From Ruminococcaceae bacterium UBA6845 (GTDB taxonomy: Bacteria; Bacillota; Clostridia; Oscillospirales; Acutalibacteraceae): DNA of 12,883 nt. The stretch lies in assembly GCA_002449395.1 (NCBI GenBank), contig DKDP01000044.1, positions 20,835 through 33,717 of the forward strand. Reading direction: 5' to 3'. The stretch's first letter is position 1, and each line of letters starts with the position of its first letter. A program made the translations under genes and the position numbers. The notes beneath the pieces are model-generated. The model ran no database searches and had not been told where the DNA came from. It worked only from the letters and a program-made list of their open reading frames with translations. Shown piece after piece: positions 12,865-12,883 of this stretch.

Positions 12865-12883
12865 AAAACCCCTCAGACGGCTT
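12865..12883 (+). repeat. Dispersed repeat, start of a plus-orientation copy cut by the window edge
   Basis: AAAACCCCTCAG (12865-12876) is identical to the start of the copy at 80-91. It faces away from the neighbouring minus-orientation copy, the two AACCCCTC ends being about 27 bases apart. The rest of the unit lies outside the window. Confidence 0.5.

Overview
The window looks like chromosomal DNA from an anaerobic gut or rumen Clostridia bacterium of the Oscillospiraceae/Ruminococcaceae type. The evidence is a murA-ftsQ(divIB)-ftsZ cluster with Firmicutes-like Shine-Dalgarno sites, a secreted protein ending in a type I dockerin, a cytoplasmic GH38 alpha-mannosidase, and GC-rich hairpin repeats at both edges of a kind I associate with these genomes. 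The family-level placement is inference; no rRNA or other decisive marker is present.

Layout. Positions 1-180 hold two tandem copies of a short dispersed repeat. A strong extended -10 promoter (216-244) then drives a 1058-residue GH38 alpha-mannosidase (308-3484), which ends at a clear intrinsic terminator. A small unrecognised gene (95 aa, 3539-3826) begins just after that terminator with no visible ribosome binding site. Convergent to it, across a shared hairpin terminator (3860-3897), lies a very large minus-strand gene (3900-8789). It encodes a secreted 1629-residue protein with two GLUG-repeat modules, two beta-helix modules with PMP-like repeats and a C-terminal dockerin. I see no catalytic domain in it.

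The right half is a minus-strand cell-envelope/division cluster transcribed murA (12568-11315), ftsQ/divIB (11311-10334), ftsZ (10206-9040). murA and ftsQ are only 3 bases apart. ftsZ follows a 127-base gap with its own plausible promoter and ends at an intrinsic terminator. MurA makes the first committed peptidoglycan precursor, FtsQ/DivIB belongs to the divisome, and FtsZ forms the division ring. The murA promoter/leader carries a large imperfect inverted repeat reaching the murA Shine-Dalgarno site. From about 12715 to the end the window returns to hairpin-rich dispersed repeats.

No CRISPR array, transposase, phage gene, tRNA or rRNA was seen. No complete new defence or mobile system is visible. 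The most notable items are the dockerin/GLUG/beta-helix protein, the murA leader dyad, the orphan small gene, and unusual C-terminal tails on FtsZ and FtsQ.
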